From contig NZ_WBVP01000009.1 of NCBI RefSeq assembly GCF_008933155.1, positions 81,448 to 145,447 on the forward strand: DNA of 64,000 bases. Reading direction: 5' to 3'. How positions within the stretch are numbered: position 1 is the first letter of the stretch; the number at the start of each line of letters is the position of its first letter. The position numbers were made by a program, and so were the translations under genes. Below the pieces are notes generated by a model, which was not told the origin of the DNA, did not search any database, and was given only the letters and a program-made list of their open reading frames with translations. Shown in pieces: positions 47,307 through 59,471 of this stretch. Source of the DNA: Aliivibrio finisterrensis. GTDB taxonomy: Bacteria; Pseudomonadota; Gammaproteobacteria; Enterobacterales; Vibrionaceae.

Positions 47307-50300
47307 CTATTCCGCAATCTCTGCTTCTTCTAGCGTTTGTTGAGTACGACTTGCTGCCGACTCTTGCCCGAAGCCTTTAAGACCGACCACATGAACGTGC
47401 TCGCGATCTTTAAAGATCTTACGAACCAGTTTATAAGTTGTCCCCTTCTCTGGGCTGATGTTCTCTGGTGCTGCGATAAGAAGTTGCATGTCCAGACGGT
47501 CACACAATTCAAATAACGTCGCAATAGATTTCCCATCCAGACGTGCCGCTTCATCCAAGAATAATAGACGACAAGGCATAATGTCTTTACTACGAAGACG
47601 ACGAGACTCTTCTTCCCAACTTTGGATAACCATTAATAAGATCGCTTGACCTGTACCAATCGCTTCACCAGTTGATAGTGCACCTGATTCTGCTTGTAAC
47701 CAACCATCAGCACCACGGTTTACTTCAATGTTTAGCTCAAGGTAGTTACGGTAATCCAGTAACTCTTCACCTAGTGTTTGTGGTGAACGTTGGCCAACAT
47801 CGATATGTGGGTTAATTCGTTGGAACAGTTTCGCAATTGCTTCTGAGAACGTAAAGCGAGGATTACCAAACAAGTCTTGATGCTGTGCTTGATGCTCAGA
47901 CAGACCCGCTAGTAGCGTTGCGTGAGTTTCACGAATACCTACATTTAGACGAACACCCGTTACTTGACCAAAACCAATTTGTGATAAACCTTGGTTCAGC
48001 ATACGAATACGGTTTTGCTCACGCTGAATGGTCTTACGAATAATGTTCGCAACACTTTCAGAGCTCAACGCTAAACGGTTTTCACGAGACGTCAGCTCTT
48101 CAGTCAGACGACCAAGCTCAGTTTCCATCTCTTCAATGGCTTCAACCGGATCATCAGTATGAATGATATCTTGGCGAATACGCTCACGAAGATGCTGATA
48201 AACCGCAATGTAGAATAGAACCTTACGCTCTGGTTTACTTGTATCTTCAGAAGCACGCAGCGAATCACGCAGGTCTTCGTTATCTGCAACAGCAAGACGA
48301 AGCGCACCTAATGATTTATCCGACATTGAACGCAGTTCTTCTGCACTTAAGTACGCAAGCTCACGTTTATGTAGACGACGTTCTACATCATTCTCACGAG
48401 CTAAGCGTAGAACTGAACACCAGCCCGCTTTTGCGTTAACCACAAACGTGCGTAGCTCTTTGTACAGTTTTTCAACTTTACGAGATTGCTTAACTAAACC
48501 TTTGATCTCAAGCTCGTTTGATGTGATACCTTTTTCTAGCTCACTCTTACGGCCACGAGAACTGTGTAGACGCTCGTTCAATTCACCCTTACGAACTTCA
48601 GCACGCTCTAATGCGCTATGATCAGCATGAACACCAAACTCTTGCAGTTCACGTTTAAACTCTTGAACCGTTTCTTGTTTTGCTTGATGCGAGCTCTTAA
48701 GCGATGCCATTACTTGATTATATTGGTTTGCTTGAGATTGAGCTTGTTTCTGCTGCTCTTTTGCCTTAGTACGCGCTTGTTCTGCTTGTACTAATTTCGC
48801 TTTAAGTTGTTCGTTTAGTTCACTGCTCTTATTAAGTAGTGCAACGGCATCTTCATAACCAAAGTGATGACGACGCTCTACTAAATCAGAAATTGCAAAC
48901 AATTGGGCTTTAATGCTTTGTAGCTGCGCATCGATTTGCTCATGCTCTGCTTTTAGTGCATCAAATTGCTCAGGATCCACTTCTAGCGCACGTTGCAGTG
49001 TTTCTAACTCTGCAATCGCTTTGCCATTTTGACGTAGGAAACTTTCTGCTTCTGATACTTGTTCAACTTGAACACTGATCTCTTCAAAACGCTCTGTGAT
49101 GGTTTCATCTTCAAGCACATTGATATGAGGTGCGATCTTAGCAAGTTGAGATAACGCTTCTTTAGACGCTGAAATTTGTGATTTATGTTGCTGCTCTGTC
49201 GCAACCAATTCTGTTAACTGACGGCTAACTTGTGCTAGTTGTTCACGAGCATGTTTCAATTCAACTTCTGGATCCGCATCAAATGCCACAGCAAGGTGTG
49301 TTGATACAAAGCCATTGAAGCTTTGGTATAGGCGCTGTAATTTTTGTGAATCAAACGCCGCTTTTGCGTGTTCTTCAACGGCAATCTCACGTTCTTCACG
49401 TAACGTATCTAAACGCTGTTCACGAGCTGCACGACCAAATAATGGTAGTTCAGGGAAACGAGAGTAACGCATTTGGCGATCATTTAGATGAACACAAACC
49501 GCATTCTCCATTTCATCTGCATCAAATACACTGTCATCAAACGCATCGATATCACCTTCAATGATGTAAAGATCATCCGGACAATCTTCAAGATCAACCA
49601 GTTTATCTTTAATGCCTGATAAATCAGAAACAACGATCGCGTGACGAGCTGGACCGTATAATGAGCTGAAGTACGGCGCATCACTTAATGTAATGTCATC
49701 GTAAATCTCAGAAAGCAGTACACCACCTAGTGTATCCGCAAGACCTTTAAGGCGTGCATCACCACTACCACCAGGGGCTGCTAGACGCTCAATTTCAGAT
49801 TCTAACTCTTCTTTACGAGCAGCTAGACGATCTTTGTTTGTCGACAATACACGCTCATTTTCTAGCGTTTCTTGCATTTGGCTGATAACCATTTGGCTAT
49901 CTTCCAGTTCAACACCACATTGATCATTCAGCTTGTGTAATGCGTCATTTGCTGCAATCCATTTAGGCGCAATAGACTCTAAACGATGAGATTCTGAACG
50001 ATATTGTTGTTCTTGGCGTTTTAGCTCTGAACGTTTATCAACAATGTTTTCTTGCTGCTCTTGAACGGTTTCAAGCATCTCTTCATGACGTGCTTGCTCC
50101 TCTTCAAGAACCATTTCAGAATCAATCGTGATATTGAAACGTTTTGCGTATTCTGTTGCTAATTCTTGAGCTTGACGTTGTAGTCGAACAGCACGTTCAA
50201 GATCTTTATATTGTGCTTTCAGCTGCTCTGCACGCTCTGCAATATTGTTGAACTGGCGAGCTTGTTCAATTAAAGCTTTTGCCTTATCTGATGCTTCATT

Positions 50301-51779
50301 ACGCTCAACATGACCTGCAATTGAGGTAACTAATGCCAAGCCACGTTCAAATTGTTGAACCGCTGCAGAAGAAAGATCCAGCTTATGCTTAATCGCAAGT
50401 AATGCTGTGGTTTGAAGTTCTTCTTTTGCTTTTAATTCAGATTGAAGATCGATTGCATTGTTCTGCGTTAGTTCATCATTAGCTGTTAGCTGTTGTGCTT
50501 TTTCAAGCGCTTTAACCGCTTGTTGATATTGAAGCGCACGAGTTTGCTGCATATCCAACGCTTGTTGGTAATCAGCAAGTTGTGTTTTAAGGCTATCAAC
50601 TTCTTCTTCAGTTAATTGTGCTTGCTCTTCTGACATCGCAAGTTGTTCAGCGGCTTCTTCCACCACCATCACTTGCTCTTCTAGACGCTCTGTTAGCTCT
50701 TCTAGATCTTCAGAGTAGCGTTCAATCTTCTCTTGTTGACGAACGGCTGTTTGCACTAATTGAAGATGATCTGACGCGGCTTGGTAATCTTGCTCAAGAC
50801 CTGACTCTAATTCAGTAAGCTGCTCTAATTCACTCTGCATATTGTTTAATACAGACGATAGATCCACTAAGCTTCGTTGTGCATTCATTAACTCAACACG
50901 GTGCGTTAATGTTTGTTCTACTTTATTACGGCGATCATTCGCATGACGCATGTAATCTGAAGCAACATAGTTAGTTGATTCTGTGATGAGATGCTTGAAT
51001 AGATCACGATCAGACTGAGTCGTCTTAATCGCTTCTAATGTCATACGGTTTTCACGCAGTGCCGCTTCCATATCTTGGAAGGCTTTCTTAACACCACCAT
51101 TTTGTGGCAATAAGTAATCACGTAAAGAACGCGTGATCGCACTTGAAATACCACCGTATAAAGAAGCTTCGATTAAACGATAGAACTTAGAACGATCGCT
51201 TGTGTTACGAAGTTTCTTCGGTAATACACCGTAATCAAACATTTGAGCGTGATAGTCGGTTACTGAATTGAACGCTTTAAATTGAACGCCTTCGTACTGT
51301 GAAACAATGTCTTTTACGTCATTGATTTGACGAACACGAGCTTGATTTTCAGAAACAGATTCAATCATTAAATCCGTTGGTTTTACATGGCTTGGTAAAC
51401 CAACAACAATGAATGGCTTGATGTCTACTTTCTTATCACGACCTGCTACTTGCTGTAATTTAACCGCAAAAAGTACACGTTGCTTACGAGAGTTAACAAT
51501 GTCTAGCGCAGCATAACATGCACCCGGTTTTAATTTACCGTGCAGGCCTTTATCACGAGACGCTTGTGAGCTACCTGCTTCAGTTGTGTTACGAAAATGC
51601 AGTAGTGATTGATCGGGAATAAGCGTTGTAATGAACGCCGCCATTGTGGTCGACTTACCCGCACCGTTACCACCAGAAAGTGTGGTTACTAGATTATCAA
51701 TGTCAAAAGTACGGGCAAAAAAGCCGTTCCAGTTAACCATGGTGAGTGATTGATATTTACCACGTTCAACCATACTCAT
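47307..51779 (-). CDS. mukB: Chromosome condensin MukB
   Basis: MukB is the SMC-like ATPase of the MukBEF condensin that organises and segregates the chromosome. The 1490-residue length is near the E. coli value (1486). The Walker A motif G-G-N-G-A-G-K-S-T is at residues 36-44. Two long coiled coils flank a hinge (about 640-780). The C-terminal head has the signature [10 protein letters not shown] and Walker B L-L-F-L-D-E-A-A. Its ATG overlaps the mukE stop (ATGA). It is the last gene of the cmoM-mukF-mukE-mukB operon. Confidence 0.98.
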   Translation of the reverse strand: MSMVERGKYQSLTMVNWNGFFARTFDIDNLVTTLSGGNGAGKSTTMAAFITTLIPDQSLLHFRNTTEAGSSQASRDKGLHGKLKPGACYAALDIVNSRKQRVLFAVKLQQVAGRDKKVDIKPFIVVGLPSHVKPTDLMIESVSENQARVRQINDVKDIVSQYEGVQFKAFNSVTDYHAQMFDYGVLPKKLRNTSDRSKFYRLIEASLYGGISSAITRSLRDYLLPQNGGVKKAFQDMEAALRENRMTLEAIKTTQSDRDLFKHLITESTNYVASDYMRHANDRRNKVEQTLTHRVELMNAQRSLVDLSSVLNNMQSELEQLTELESGLEQDYQAASDHLQLVQTAVRQQEKIERYSEDLEELTERLEEQVMVVEEAAEQLAMSEEQAQLTEEEVDSLKTQLADYQQALDMQQTRALQYQQAVKALEKAQQLTANDELTQNNAIDLQSELKAKEELQTTALLAIKHKLDLSSAAVQQFERGLALVTSIAGHVERNEASDKAKALIEQARQFNNIAERAEQLKAQYKDLERAVRLQRQAQELATEYAKRFNITIDSEMVLEEEQARHEEMLETVQEQQENIVDKRSELKRQEQQYRSESHRLESIAPKWIAANDALHKLNDQCGVELEDSQMVISQMQETLENERVLSTNKDRLAARKEELESEIERLAAPGGSGDARLKGLADTLGGVLLSEIYDDITLSDAPYFSSLYGPARHAIVVSDLSGIKDKLVDLEDCPDDLYIIEGDIDAFDDSVFDADEMENAVCVHLNDRQMRYSRFPELPLFGRAAREQRLDTLREEREIAVEEHAKAAFDSQKLQRLYQSFNGFVSTHLAVAFDADPEVELKHAREQLAQVSRQLTELVATEQQHKSQISASKEALSQLAKIAPHINVLEDETITERFEEISVQVEQVSEAESFLRQNGKAIAELETLQRALEVDPEQFDALKAEHEQIDAQLQSIKAQLFAISDLVERRHHFGYEDAVALLNKSSELNEQLKAKLVQAEQARTKAKEQQKQAQSQANQYNQVMASLKSSHQAKQETVQEFKRELQEFGVHADHSALERAEVRKGELNERLHSSRGRKSELEKGITSNELEIKGLVKQSRKVEKLYKELRTFVVNAKAGWCSVLRLARENDVERRLHKRELAYLSAEELRSMSDKSLGALRLAVADNEDLRDSLRASEDTSKPERKVLFYIAVYQHLRERIRQDIIHTDDPVEAIEEMETELGRLTEELTSRENRLALSSESVANIIRKTIQREQNRIRMLNQGLSQIGFGQVTGVRLNVGIRETHATLLAGLSEHQAQHQDLFGNPRFTFSEAIAKLFQRINPHIDVGQRSPQTLGEELLDYRNYLELNIEVNRGADGWLQAESGALSTGEAIGTGQAILLMVIQSWEEESRRLRSKDIMPCRLLFLDEAARLDGKSIATLFELCDRLDMQLLIAAPENISPEKGTTYKLVRKIFKDREHVHVVGLKGFGQESAASRTQQTLEEAEIAE

Positions 51780-52513
51780 AGATCACCTTCCAATTCTAAT
51801 TCATGTTGCTCTTCAGCCGGTTTTTCGTTGTTATCTATATCAAGATCCAAACTAGATTGGCTTGCTTCTTCTTGATGAACAACTACCGCTTCACCATCAC
51901 GGATTAAACGTAATTGTGCTTCTTTCATGTCATCGCTTGTACGTACATCGGCACCAAAACGGAAAACCGCTTCACTTATACGAAATTTACCTTGCTCACC
52001 CACTTGAATGATCATACCTAGACGCTTTAAACGGCGCAGTGAAGTACGAACTTTATCAAACAGCTTTTCTTTATCTAAATCAGAACCAGAAGCACGGTTT
52101 GTTACTAGCTTCATCAACTTTTGTTCGTCAGCTAATACGAGTAGTTCATCGAACAATTCTTGGTTGGTAAAGATACCTTCGTGAGCCAAACGCTCAGGGC
52201 TTAAGTATAAAAAACACAATACTTTACCAACAAGCATGTCGATTTCAGCCAATATGCTACGCGCAATGAAAGACGTTGAACGTGGACGTAAATAGAAAAA
52301 ACCTTCAGGTGCCTTTACTAGTTCAGCGTTATAACGTTGATAAAACAGGCCTAATTCATGTTCAAATTCACACAGTAGTCCATGATTATCTAAATCTTCA
52401 CTGGCTATATGACGACCAGAACGTAATAAACTGTCCAGCTCTGGGAATAATGGATTAGCAATTGCTTTTGCTAACTTCTCAGGCATAAATTCTTCAATAT
52501 TTGTCAATGACAT
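51776..52513 (-). CDS. mukE: Condensin subunit MukE
   Basis: MukE is the KITE-type winged-helix subunit that binds MukF and the MukB heads. From the ATG at 52513 it has 245 residues, a little longer than in E. coli (234) because of a charged tail. Conserved blocks include [10 protein letters not shown] and [11 protein letters not shown], and Y-L-S-P-E-R-L-A. Upstream in-frame starts exist, but family sequence begins at 52513. It overlaps mukF by 20 bases and mukB by 4, so the three are translationally linked. Confidence 0.96.
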   Translation of the reverse strand: MSLTNIEEFMPEKLAKAIANPLFPELDSLLRSGRHIASEDLDNHGLLCEFEHELGLFYQRYNAELVKAPEGFFYLRPRSTSFIARSILAEIDMLVGKVLCFLYLSPERLAHEGIFTNQELFDELLVLADEQKLMKLVTNRASGSDLDKEKLFDKVRTSLRRLKRLGMIIQVGEQGKFRISEAVFRFGADVRTSDDMKEAQLRLIRDGEAVVVHQEEASQSSLDLDIDNNEKPAEEQHELELEGDL

Positions 52514-53831
52514 TTGCTTGTACCTTCGCACCGAATTCGTTAATAGATTGCCAATCAGGTTGAACGGCTTGGAAATCGGCTTCTGAATAACCGAGGCGCA
52601 CCGCTTGATCTACCACTAGACGGGCAAGATCAAAGTGCTGAGAATGTGGGTATGTCGCTAGGTAATTCTTAAGAATAGTACCTAACTCAATCGCTTCGCC
52701 CGTATCTTTATGATGTTGAAGCATCTCTGCTACACGCTCTGCAAGAATATCGGTGATAACACTTAATTCTTCGTATTCCATTTCATCTGGAACAATACCG
52801 GTTACTTCATCATCACGCAGCATCAGTGCCTCATCACGCATATCACGTAAACGAGCAGCATCTGCATAAGTCAGTAACCAAGGTGCATCAAAGTAACCTT
52901 TAACTGAATCACGTAAACGCTGGCTAAATGCTCGGTTCTTATCCATATCAATAGCGGTACGGATGAACTTATGAACATGTCGGTCATAACCAATCCAAAG
53001 ATCAATCGCTTGTTGACCCCAACTTACGATACGGTCTAACTTCATTTGTAATGAATACAGTAGAGCATCAATAAACTCGAGCTCTTCATCACGATAAACA
53101 ATTTCTTGAATATTCAGCAGTTCTGTTTGCAGCTGATCACCCGCAGCCTGCAATGAATCTTGCAGTTCACGTAAGTTACCTGATGTTTCATCAAGCAGTT
53201 TTTCACAGCTAGAAATCGCTTCACGCCAATTTTGGTTTAAAAGTTCTGCAATTTCTTCTTTTACTGATTGCTGTTGTTCATCCATAACACGTTGGTTTAA
53301 ATCGATACGATCAAAGATCTCACCTACTGAGTATTTCAGAACACCATAAACGTTTTTACGCCAGTGTTTTGCTTCACCGCCCTTTTCCGCCGCTTTTGAT
53401 GCTTTTTGGATCTCTTCTGCTACCATCGCCAATTGAATAGAAAGCTTCAATTTAGAGAATTGACGGTGACGCACATAATAATCAGTGATCCCGATAGCTA
53501 ATGGCGTAAGACGATAGATATTCATTCCATCGGTACTTTCACCACTAAAACGGCTAATTAAACGTTGTTTTACTAATTCATTGATTGCATTGTTCGCACG
53601 AAAAGCAATGGTGTCATTGGATTGACCAAATAAACCACTGATGATACCAAACGCATCGTGAAGCTCTCCTTCACCCAGCTCATCATCAAATCTTTCATTA
53701 CTGAGAACAGCAATGGCCAACAAAAATGCCAAACGCTCGGTTGGCAAATTCAATGAGAAATCGTGCTGCTTTACCCAACCAACCAGCTCATCAACTGTTT
53801 GGTCTGTAACAGCATTAGAAAACTCACTCAT
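52494..53831 (-). CDS. mukF: Condensin kleisin subunit MukF
   Basis: MukF is the kleisin that bridges the MukB heads and binds MukE. The product from the ATG at 53831 has 445 residues (E. coli 440) and starts M-S-E-F-S-N. It has an N-terminal winged-helix dimerisation domain, a central helical region (about 190-300) and a C-terminal winged helix. A longer frame from 53894 runs into the cmoM gene and lacks family sequence. AAGGAT lies upstream of the chosen start. It begins 25 bp after cmoM, as in E. coli. Confidence 0.96.
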   Translation of the reverse strand: MSEFSNAVTDQTVDELVGWVKQHDFSLNLPTERLAFLLAIAVLSNERFDDELGEGELHDAFGIISGLFGQSNDTIAFRANNAINELVKQRLISRFSGESTDGMNIYRLTPLAIGITDYYVRHRQFSKLKLSIQLAMVAEEIQKASKAAEKGGEAKHWRKNVYGVLKYSVGEIFDRIDLNQRVMDEQQQSVKEEIAELLNQNWREAISSCEKLLDETSGNLRELQDSLQAAGDQLQTELLNIQEIVYRDEELEFIDALLYSLQMKLDRIVSWGQQAIDLWIGYDRHVHKFIRTAIDMDKNRAFSQRLRDSVKGYFDAPWLLTYADAARLRDMRDEALMLRDDEVTGIVPDEMEYEELSVITDILAERVAEMLQHHKDTGEAIELGTILKNYLATYPHSQHFDLARLVVDQAVRLGYSEADFQAVQPDWQSINEFGAKVQANVIDKY

Positions 53832-53856
53832 TGTGTATCCTTTATGTACATCATTA

Positions 53857-54636
53857 TTATTTTCTCTTCGCCCATACGTGAATATAACGGCCAAGAGAGA
53901 GATAAGGTTCTTGACGGCATAACTGCTCTTCGAGCTTTAGAACGTCTTCTATTTGGTAATCGCCCATGTATTCCATATTACCTATGTAATCATGAAATGA
54001 ACGAATACCCGATTTTCCTTTAATTTCATAACCAGCATCTTCAATCCACTGATACACGTCATTAGGCATTAGACCTTTTTGAGGCTGTAACTTAAACCTT
54101 TTTCGATGAGGCATACCATCTAAAACATGTGGAATATTACCACAAATCACATTTTTGAGCACAAGACCATGATGATTATAAAACATGATGGAGGCATACC
54201 CACCCGGTTTTACTTGTTTTAAAAGAATATCTAATGCTTCTTTTGGGTTATCTAACCATTCCATAACCGCATGAAATAGAAGAATATCAACCTCCCCGAT
54301 ATTATACTGTTCAATTTGTTGTACAGCAGTATGAATAAATTGATATTGCGGCAATAAACCATTGTCTTCGACTGCTTCTTTCGCTAATTTCAACATTTCT
54401 GAAGAAATATCACATAACGTGACAGAATGACCACGTTTTGCTATTTGCTGAGAAACCTGCCCTATCCCCCCCCCAGCATCTAAAACGGTAAGTGGCTCAG
54501 ATTTTGCATTATTTTCAGCTAAGATAGTTTCCATATCTTGCCACACAATTGTTTGGCGGATCCCACCCTTATCAGAACCATAGATGTTCTTGGCAAATTT
54601 GTGGGCGATGTCATCGAAATTACGGTCTTTATTCAC
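53857..54636 (-). CDS. cmoM: tRNA 5-carboxymethoxyuridine methyltransferase CmoM
   Basis: CmoM (formerly SmtA) methylates cmo5U at the tRNA wobble position using SAM. The 259-residue protein has motif [11 protein letters not shown] at residues 51-60 and the family blocks F-H-A-V-M-E-W-L and H-G-L-V-L-K-N. Its place directly upstream of mukFEB, with elyC divergent on the other side, is the E. coli arrangement. It is the first gene of the operon. Confidence 0.93.
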   Translation of the reverse strand: MNKDRNFDDIAHKFAKNIYGSDKGGIRQTIVWQDMETILAENNAKSEPLTVLDAGGGIGQVSQQIAKRGHSVTLCDISSEMLKLAKEAVEDNGLLPQYQFIHTAVQQIEQYNIGEVDILLFHAVMEWLDNPKEALDILLKQVKPGGYASIMFYNHHGLVLKNVICGNIPHVLDGMPHRKRFKLQPQKGLMPNDVYQWIEDAGYEIKGKSGIRSFHDYIGNMEYMGDYQIEDVLKLEEQLCRQEPYLSLGRYIHVWAKRK

Positions 54637-54771
54637 AGTGGTTAAGTTATGATATTATCTATTTGAAACACGCATTGTCGCATAAGAGCTCAAGGAAGTA
54701 ACAGCATGACGCTGTTTTTTGCTCTCAAGTGGTGATTTTTCATTCTATATCATCGGTAATAGTTAAAAAAT

Positions 54772-55635
54772 ATGTTTGAGTTAAAGAAGTTTTTGTCATC
54801 CATGTTGATGCCCCTTCCAGGTTTACTCCTGATAGGGTTCATTGGATTAATGATTTTATGGTTTTCTAAAAAGAAAGGATTTGCCTCTTTTTTATTAACT
54901 TTATCTCTTTTGGGTATTTTCCTGCTCTCTTTTCAACCAATCACAACACCATTATTAAAATCGACTGAACGAATCTACCCTTCGTTTATTGCACCAGAGA
55001 CACCAGTTGAGTACGTACTTGTTCTTGGAAATGGTCATGTTGTTGACGATGAAATATCACCTATTTCAGAGCTATCTAGAGCCGCTGTCATGAGATTGAC
55101 AGAAGGGATCCGTATTTATCGTATGTATCCTGGTTCCAAAATGATTCTATCTGGCTATAACGGTGGAACAACGGTTAGTCATGCTCGCATGATGGCACGC
55201 GTTGCACTGTCATTAGGGGTTAATAAATCGGATATTCTATTATTAGAAAGTGCTCGTGATACCCATGAAGAAGCAATGCAGACATTTAATGCAGTAGGTG
55301 ATAAAACGGTAGTTCTTGTCACTTCAGCAAGTCATATGCCACGAGCTATGGCAGAGTTTAACTATCTAGGAATGACTCCGACACCTGCCCCGACCAATTA
55401 TTTAGCGCATTCTGAAATAAAGCAGACATGGGAAAAATATGCACCTAAAGCGAAATACTTAGAACAGTCTGAACGTTTTTGGTATGAGCAAATGGGCCGC
55501 TGGTTTATGCAGCTTAAAGATCTTGTTATGGAAAAAGAAAAACAAGCACAAGAAACACCACAGCTTGATATGGAAGATGTGATAGATAAAGTAGATGAAA
55601 TAAAGCAATCATTACCTTTACCGAATAAAAGCTAA
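54772..55635 (+). CDS. elyC: Envelope biogenesis factor ElyC
   Basis: ElyC (YcbC) is a DUF218 inner-membrane protein needed for normal peptidoglycan and lipid-carrier metabolism. The 287-residue product has two N-terminal membrane segments (about 12-32 and 37-57) and a periplasmic DUF218 domain (about 78-240) beginning V-L-V-L-G-N-G-H, with S-R-A-A-V-M-R-L-T-E-G and the S-A-S-H-M-P-R-A motif. A charged, probably disordered tail follows. It diverges from cmoM as in E. coli, and a strong terminator follows. Confidence 0.9.
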   Translation: MFELKKFLSSMLMPLPGLLLIGFIGLMILWFSKKKGFASFLLTLSLLGIFLLSFQPITTPLLKSTERIYPSFIAPETPVEYVLVLGNGHVVDDEISPISELSRAAVMRLTEGIRIYRMYPGSKMILSGYNGGTTVSHARMMARVALSLGVNKSDILLLESARDTHEEAMQTFNAVGDKTVVLVTSASHMPRAMAEFNYLGMTPTPAPTNYLAHSEIKQTWEKYAPKAKYLEQSERFWYEQMGRWFMQLKDLVMEKEKQAQETPQLDMEDVIDKVDEIKQSLPLPNKS

Positions 55636-55651
55636 TAACATTTGGTCACTT

Positions 55652-55691
55652 AAAAAAAGCCCGAAGCTATTAAAATAGATTCGGGCTTTTT
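55652..55691 (+). terminator. Terminator of elyC
   Basis: A 12-bp stem (AAAAAGCCCGAA with TTCGGGCTTTTT) has further internal pairing and ends in a T-run. It may also serve the converging kdsB operon. Confidence 0.88.
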
Positions 55692-55710
55692 AGTATACAA
55701 AGAAGTGTTT

Positions 55711-55776
55711 ATACCAATCGTAGTAAATAACCGATCATCCTAGCTTATTAAAAAACCAGATAACTGTGATTGGTAT
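55711..55776. repeat. 66-bp element with 9-bp terminal inverted repeats
   Basis: The ends ATACCAATC and GATTGGTAT are perfect inverted repeats around a 48-bp AT-rich core. The right end abuts the kdsB stop codon. It does not read as a terminator. It looks like a small dispersed intergenic repeat (MITE- or REP-like); I recall similar elements in Vibrio genomes but cannot confirm it. Only one full copy is in the window. Confidence 0.6.
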
Positions 55777-56522
55777 TATTTAAGAATAGCGCGCACTTTC
55801 TCTAAATCTTCTGGTGTATCTACACCTGCTGCTGGTGCTTCTTTTGCAACTGCAACATGGATTTTTTCACCATACCAAAGAACACGAAGTTGTTCTAAAC
55901 ACTCAATTTTCTCAAGAACACTTGGCTGCCAATTAATATAAGTATTAATAAAACCAGCACGATACGCATAAATACCGATATGACGAAGCAAAGGATTTGC
56001 TGTTAATGTTTCACCTTGAGCAAAAGCATCACGATCCCATGGGATCGACGCTCGGCTGAAATACAACGCATAACCTTCAGCATCGGTAACGACTTTAACT
56101 GCGTTAGGATTAAACACTTCGTCTTCTTCATCAATGGTCACTGCAAGTGTTGCCATTGGTGCAACTGAGTCTGACAAGTTTTGAGCCACTTGTTGAATGA
56201 TACTTGGTGGAATTAGTGGTTCATCGCCTTGTACATTTACAACGATCTCATCCGCTGAAATACCGCACTGTTCAATCACTTCAGCAAGACGTTCAGTGCC
56301 TGATTCGTGATTTGGTGATGTCATGCATACATCACCACCAAAACCTTTAACTACCGCTTCAATACGGCTGTCATCGGTTGCGATGATCACACGATCTGCA
56401 CCTGCTTTTGACGCTTGTTCGTAAACCCATTGGATCATTGGTTTACCACAAATATCCGCTAATGGCTTACCTGGTAACCGAGTTGATTGGTAACGCGCAG
56501 GGATTATGACTGTGAACGACAT
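55776..56522 (-). CDS. kdsB: CMP-KDO synthetase (3-deoxy-manno-octulosonate cytidylyltransferase)
   Basis: KdsB activates KDO with CTP to CMP-KDO for the lipopolysaccharide inner core. The 248-residue protein starts with the nucleotidyltransferase motif [16 protein letters not shown] (residues 5-20). It also has V-N-V-Q-G-D-E-P near 95. It overlaps the Trm112-like gene by 19 bases and ends the comEC-msbA-lpxK-ycaR-kdsB operon. Confidence 0.97.
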   Translation of the reverse strand: MSFTVIIPARYQSTRLPGKPLADICGKPMIQWVYEQASKAGADRVIIATDDSRIEAVVKGFGGDVCMTSPNHESGTERLAEVIEQCGISADEIVVNVQGDEPLIPPSIIQQVAQNLSDSVAPMATLAVTIDEEDEVFNPNAVKVVTDAEGYALYFSRASIPWDRDAFAQGETLTANPLLRHIGIYAYRAGFINTYINWQPSVLEKIECLEQLRVLWYGEKIHVAVAKEAPAAGVDTPEDLEKVRAILK

Positions 56523-56701
56523 AACTCTACCTCTTCCATTGTCATGCGACGCGCTTCAGGTTCAAGCATTACAGGAATGCCTTCTTTAATTGGGTATGCA
56601 AGACGATCAATTTTACAAATAAGCTCTTGCTTATCTTTATCGTAGTTCAGTTTTCCTTTACATACCGGGCAAGCTACGATTTCAAGAAGACGATAATCCA
56701 T
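56504..56701 (-). CDS. ycaR: Trm112/UPF0434-family small protein (YcaR-like)
   Basis: This 65-residue protein has a C-P-V-C knuckle at residues 11-14 and a later Cys29. The second CxxC pair of zinc-binding Trm112 proteins is incomplete. [11 protein letters not shown] is the conserved family core. Its role in bacteria is not settled. It lies between lpxK (1-bp gap) and kdsB (19-base overlap), as in E. coli, so it is tied to the lipid A/KDO operon. Confidence 0.9.
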   Translation of the reverse strand: MDYRLLEIVACPVCKGKLNYDKDKQELICKIDRLAYPIKEGIPVMLEPEARRMTMEEVELCRSQS

Positions 56702-56702
56702 A

Positions 56703-57689
56703 TTATTCTTTTACCTCAATAATTTTATTTAATATTTGTTGTGCTTTTTCTTCTGGGAATTGAGCATCAACAGGTAAATACCACCATGACGATTGAGCAA
56801 AAGACTGACATTTTACTGCATCTTTCTCAGTCATAATTAACTGATCGCCATGTTTCATTAATTGTTCTATTTCTGTCTGTTCAAACGCTTTATGATCTTC
56901 AAACCCTTGAGTATGAACCACATTCGCTTTCAGCTGATTCAGCGTTTCAAAAAAACGTGGCGGATGCCCTATTCCAGCAAAAGCAACCAAATTAGATAAT
57001 GAAGAAACACTGCGTCTTTCACCTGTAATTAAATTAATTGCTTCACTTGGCTGAAGTCGCATCGACACCTCATTTTCTTGAGGCTCTCCACCATTACAAA
57101 TTAAGAAATCCACACTAGATAAACGCTCTACTCCCTCTCTTAATGGGCCTAGAGGAATATAATGCTGATTACCAAAACGGCGCTTTCCATCAATAACAAT
57201 AAACTCTATGTCTCGTTGAAGTGCATAGTGCTGTAGGCCATCATCAGTAATTATAAAATCAACACCCTGTTGCTCAAGCATTTTAACCGCTTCGCTGCGA
57301 ATGGGCGCAACAGCAACTTCAGCTTTAGTGCGTTGTTTAATTAAAACAGGCTCATCACCTGAAATATCAGGCGTTGTCGTTTCAGTTAATAAATAAGGAT
57401 AGTAAGGGGCTTTACCACCATAGCCACGAGAGGCAACCCCTACTTTATAGCCTTTTAGTTGAAGCTGTTCGACAAGCCATACAACAACAGGTGTTTTACC
57501 ATTTCCACCAGCGGTAATATTACCAACGACAACAACAGGAACCGATGAACGATAACTCTGCTTTTTACCACGTTGGTAATCTGATTTTCGCTTTGTTGCG
57601 ATCCATTTAAATAAGCAACTAAGTGGCCACAATAATGGCCACAAGAGCTTTCCTAAAAAATGGTTCTCAAACCAAATTTTTTCAATCAT
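56703..57689 (-). CDS. lpxK: Tetraacyldisaccharide 4'-kinase LpxK
   Basis: LpxK phosphorylates the lipid A disaccharide precursor at the 4' position at the inner membrane. The 328-residue length is typical. An N-terminal amphipathic/hydrophobic stretch (about 8-30) gives membrane contact. The P-loop [11 protein letters not shown] is at 56-66 and D-D-G-L-Q-H near 143. The ATG shares one base with the msbA stop (TAATG), indicating coupling. Confidence 0.96.
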   Translation of the reverse strand: MIEKIWFENHFLGKLLWPLLWPLSCLFKWIATKRKSDYQRGKKQSYRSSVPVVVVGNITAGGNGKTPVVVWLVEQLQLKGYKVGVASRGYGGKAPYYPYLLTETTTPDISGDEPVLIKQRTKAEVAVAPIRSEAVKMLEQQGVDFIITDDGLQHYALQRDIEFIVIDGKRRFGNQHYIPLGPLREGVERLSSVDFLICNGGEPQENEVSMRLQPSEAINLITGERRSVSSLSNLVAFAGIGHPPRFFETLNQLKANVVHTQGFEDHKAFEQTEIEQLMKHGDQLIMTEKDAVKCQSFAQSSWWYLPVDAQFPEEKAQQILNKIIEVKE

Positions 57690-59437
57690 TAATCACCAAA
57701 CTGAATACGATGTAATTGAGCATAAGCCCCATCATGAGCGATAAGTTCTGCATGATTACCACGTTCAACCACTTCACCTTCATCAACAACTAAGATCTGA
57801 TCGGCATCTTCAATCGTTGATAAGCGGTGAGCAATAACTAATACCGTTTTGTCTTTTTGAAGCTCATCTAATGCTGATTGGATCGCTTTTTCAGATTCGG
57901 TGTCAAGTGCAGATGTTGCCTCATCAAGAATTAATACTGGTGCGTTTTGTAATAATGCTCGAGCAATCGCAATACGCTGGCGTTGACCACCAGATAAACT
58001 TGCGCCATTTTCACCAATCATGGTATCAAAACCGTCATCCATCTTATTAATAAAATCAGATGCATAAGCAAGCTCTGCCGCTTTTTCTATCTCTAGCCGC
58101 GTAAACTTACCTTCAGAGGCATAAGCGATGTTATTTGCAACGGTATCATTAAATAGATGAACATTTTGAGAGACTAAAGCAAAATGTTTACGCAAGTTTG
58201 GTAAGCGATAATCTTCAATCTTATCGCCATCAAGGCTAATCTCACCTGAATCGACATCATAAAAGCGAGTAAACAAGTTAGCGATGGTACTCTTACCTGA
58301 ACCTGAACGGCCCACTAATGCGATGGTTTTACCTGCTGGAAGATCAAAACTTACACTACGTAGTGCTGGTGCATCCGCGGTTGGATAAGTAAAGGTCACA
58401 TTATCAACTTTTATATCACCTTTTATGGTGTCTCTTTCAATATTACCGTCGTCTTTTTCTTTATCCATGTCCATCAATTCAAACAGCGTCTGACATGCTG
58501 CCATACCGCGCTGGAAATCAGAAGTAACGCTCGTTAAGCCTTTTAATGGGCGTAATAAACCAAACATTGCTGAAAATACAACGGTAAAGGTACCCGGTGT
58601 CAACGTCTCTTTAATCGAATCTACACTTGCTAAATAAAGTACAGTAACTAGAGCGAACGAAGCAATCATTTGAATAATAGGGTTAGCTAAACCTTGAGCT
58701 ACCACCATTTTCATACCTTGCTGACGCATATGGTTACTAATATTGTCAAAACGCTCAGATTCAACCTTTTGACCACCGTAACTAAGAACCACTTTATGGC
58801 CTTTAAGCATCTGCTCTGAGGTTGCCGTTAATGAGCCCATTGCCGTTTGCATGTTTTTACTGATCTTTCTAAAACGTTTAGAAACAAAGCTAATAGCAAA
58901 AGCAACAATAGGAGCAACAACGACCAGTACAAGAGATAACTGCCAGCTGTTCCAAAACATCAAGCCAAGTAAACCAATAATACTGGCTGATTCACGCACA
59001 ATATTAACTAAGGCTTTACTGGTTGCCGAAGCCACTTGCTCTGAATCATAAGTAATTCGAGATAATAAACGCCCAGTTGATTCTTGATCAAAATAGCTTA
59101 CAGGCATATGCATAAAATGATTGAAGATTTGACGACGAATACGCATAACCACGTTACTCGCAACCCAACTCATGCAATAACCAGAAATAAATCCACTCAA
59201 ACCTCTGATAAACATCATGGCTAGAATAATAAATGGCATTTTCTTTAAGAAATCAGAATCTGCGTTACCAAAACCATCATCTAAAAGTGGTTTTAGCAAA
59301 GAGATCATGTAGGTATCGCTTAACGCATTGATAATCAGTGTTACAACGGCAACGGCAAGACCCGCTTTATATAGTGAGATATGTGGCCATAAACGCTTAA
59401 ATGTTGCCCATGTAGATTCGTCTTTTTCAATAGTCAT
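57689..59437 (-). CDS. msbA: Lipid A flippase MsbA
   Basis: MsbA is the homodimeric ABC exporter that flips lipid A-core across the inner membrane. The 582-residue protein matches E. coli in length. A six-helix transmembrane domain (about 20-320) is followed by the ATPase with Walker [10 protein letters not shown] from residue 376, the signature L-S-G-G-Q-R-Q-R and Walker B L-I-L-D-E-A-T. It lies 34 bp after comEC and overlaps lpxK by one base. Confidence 0.96.
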   Translation of the reverse strand: MTIEKDESTWATFKRLWPHISLYKAGLAVAVVTLIINALSDTYMISLLKPLLDDGFGNADSDFLKKMPFIILAMMFIRGLSGFISGYCMSWVASNVVMRIRRQIFNHFMHMPVSYFDQESTGRLLSRITYDSEQVASATSKALVNIVRESASIIGLLGLMFWNSWQLSLVLVVVAPIVAFAISFVSKRFRKISKNMQTAMGSLTATSEQMLKGHKVVLSYGGQKVESERFDNISNHMRQQGMKMVVAQGLANPIIQMIASFALVTVLYLASVDSIKETLTPGTFTVVFSAMFGLLRPLKGLTSVTSDFQRGMAACQTLFELMDMDKEKDDGNIERDTIKGDIKVDNVTFTYPTADAPALRSVSFDLPAGKTIALVGRSGSGKSTIANLFTRFYDVDSGEISLDGDKIEDYRLPNLRKHFALVSQNVHLFNDTVANNIAYASEGKFTRLEIEKAAELAYASDFINKMDDGFDTMIGENGASLSGGQRQRIAIARALLQNAPVLILDEATSALDTESEKAIQSALDELQKDKTVLVIAHRLSTIEDADQILVVDEGEVVERGNHAELIAHDGAYAQLHRIQFGD

Positions 59438-59471
59438 AAGTACTTATTCTTCATATACAATTATCTATATT

